Below the pieces are notes generated by a model. That model saw nothing but the letters and a program-made list of their open reading frames with translations, did not search any database and was not told the origin of the DNA. A stretch of 5,686 nucleotides of DNA, from assembly GCA_002279765.1 (NCBI GenBank), contig NCCR01000278.1, positions 1-5,686 of the forward strand. Direction: 5' to 3'. Both the position numbers and the translations under genes were made by a program. Positions 5,215 to 5,686 of the stretch are shown piece by piece. Each line of letters begins with the position of its first letter. The first letter of the stretch is position 1. Source of the DNA: Verrucomicrobia bacterium 12-59-8. Lineage in GTDB: Bacteria > Verrucomicrobiota > Verrucomicrobiae > Verrucomicrobiales > Verrucomicrobiaceae.

Positions 5215-5686
5215 CTACCCCTCCTGCTTCGGGAGGAGGGACAGCAGGAAGGCGCGGTCGGCGTGGGCTTCGCTTGCCCAGTCGTGATAGGCCAAGTGGC
5301 CTAGTCGTTCCAACTCGTCAGCCCGCTCCCTCACTTCAGCAACACGCTTCCAGTCGATGCTGGGGGCGGGGGAGAGGGAGAGGAGTTCTTTCGCGTTGAA
5401 AAACAGCCACGCTTGAAGGTCTTTTGCTGTTCGCACGCGGTCTGGTGTTTCGCCAAGTTCGTAAGCGGCCTCTGCCTCAGCCAGCAACCTCCGCCCCTCC
5501 GCACGCTCCTCATCTGTCAGCCCACTGACAGTGGGGGCGCTCAGCGCAGCGACCTTGACCGGAATAGACAAAACGCTCAGGCTTCCATCCTCAAAACTGA
5601 AGCTGATTTCTTCCCCGTCATAGTCGGCCCACTCGTCGCTTTCGGGATTGCGGATGGCCTCGTAGATGTGGAGCAGGTCTTCTTGC
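5215..5686 (-). CDS. Unknown phage protein, N-terminus beyond the window (partial)
   Basis: I do not recognise a family. The frame stays open from the right edge to TAG 5217-5215, giving at least 156 residues. Reading from the edge, an acidic segment (QEDLLHIYEAIRNP, then ESDEWADYDGEE) leads into ISFSFEDGSLSVLSIPVKVA, probably beta strands. A long helical, charged region follows (DEERAEGRRLLAEAEAAYEL, then DWKRVAEVRERADELERL) with a Trp/His/Asp patch (LAYHDWASEAHADRAFLLSL). A TTG at 5571 could be called as a start, but the protein-like sequence upstream argues that it is an internal Leu codon. It is the first visible gene of a three-gene leftward run: its stop abuts the ATG of the HTH gene, and its last codons carry that gene's AGGAGG. 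Position suggests an early or lysogeny-module protein. Confidence 0.75.
   Translation of the reverse strand, partial: QEDLLHIYEAIRNPESDEWADYDGEEISFSFEDGSLSVLSIPVKVAALSAPTVSGLTDEERAEGRRLLAEAEAAYELGETPDRVRTAKDLQAWLFFNAKELLSLSPAPSIDWKRVAEVRERADELERLGHLAYHDWASEAHADRAFLLSLLPKQEG

Noticed and set aside
1..5686. CRISPR array, insertion sequence or toxin-antitoxin pair
   Set aside because: No regularly spaced repeats, no transposase motifs or terminal inverted repeats, and no recognisable toxin or antitoxin product were seen.

Overview
The window looks like part of a temperate tailed-phage genome from a high-GC, probably alphaproteobacterial, host. Every recognisable gene is phage-type. Codon use is GC-rich, and the small HTH protein beside the integrase resembles ones I associate with alphaproteobacterial phages. 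The host assignment is an inference.

Layout. Positions 1-3620 form a rightward late (tail) block. It holds the 3' end of an unrecognised gene (1-62), a small unknown protein (52-309), a virion-type protein with an Ig-like domain and a Pro/Glu/Val-rich tail (334-864), two hairpins of which the second resembles an intrinsic terminator (906-932), an 800-residue tail fibre (1006-3408), and a small YegP/DUF1508-like protein (3408-3620) that overlaps the fibre stop by one base. The fibre has a T7-gp17-like virion-anchoring N-terminus, an unrecognised central part and a C-terminal peptidase-S74-type chaperone. About 160 charged residues are inserted into that chaperone.

Positions 3776-5686 form a leftward block: a partial unknown gene running off the right edge (5215-5686), a small excisionase/AlpA-like HTH protein (4969-5214) and a tyrosine integrase (3776-4969). 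Their junctions are TAG|ATG and TAGTG, so they look translationally coupled.

The two blocks converge on a 155-bp intergenic region. It contains exactly the 3' 45 nt of a tRNA gene with a CAT anticodon (minus strand, 3657-3701), from the first base of the anticodon loop through an encoded CCA. The 5' half is absent. Tail genes, tRNA-3' core and integrase lie side by side as in lambda (tail fibre - attP - int). I read this as an intact attP, meaning a virion, circular or tandem phage genome rather than a simple integrated prophage end.

The main points of interest are the attP arrangement, the large charged insertion in the fibre chaperone, the fibre-coupled YegP-like gene, and a glutamate where the integrase normally has its box-II histidine. 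I saw no clear sign of a wholly new defence or mobile system.
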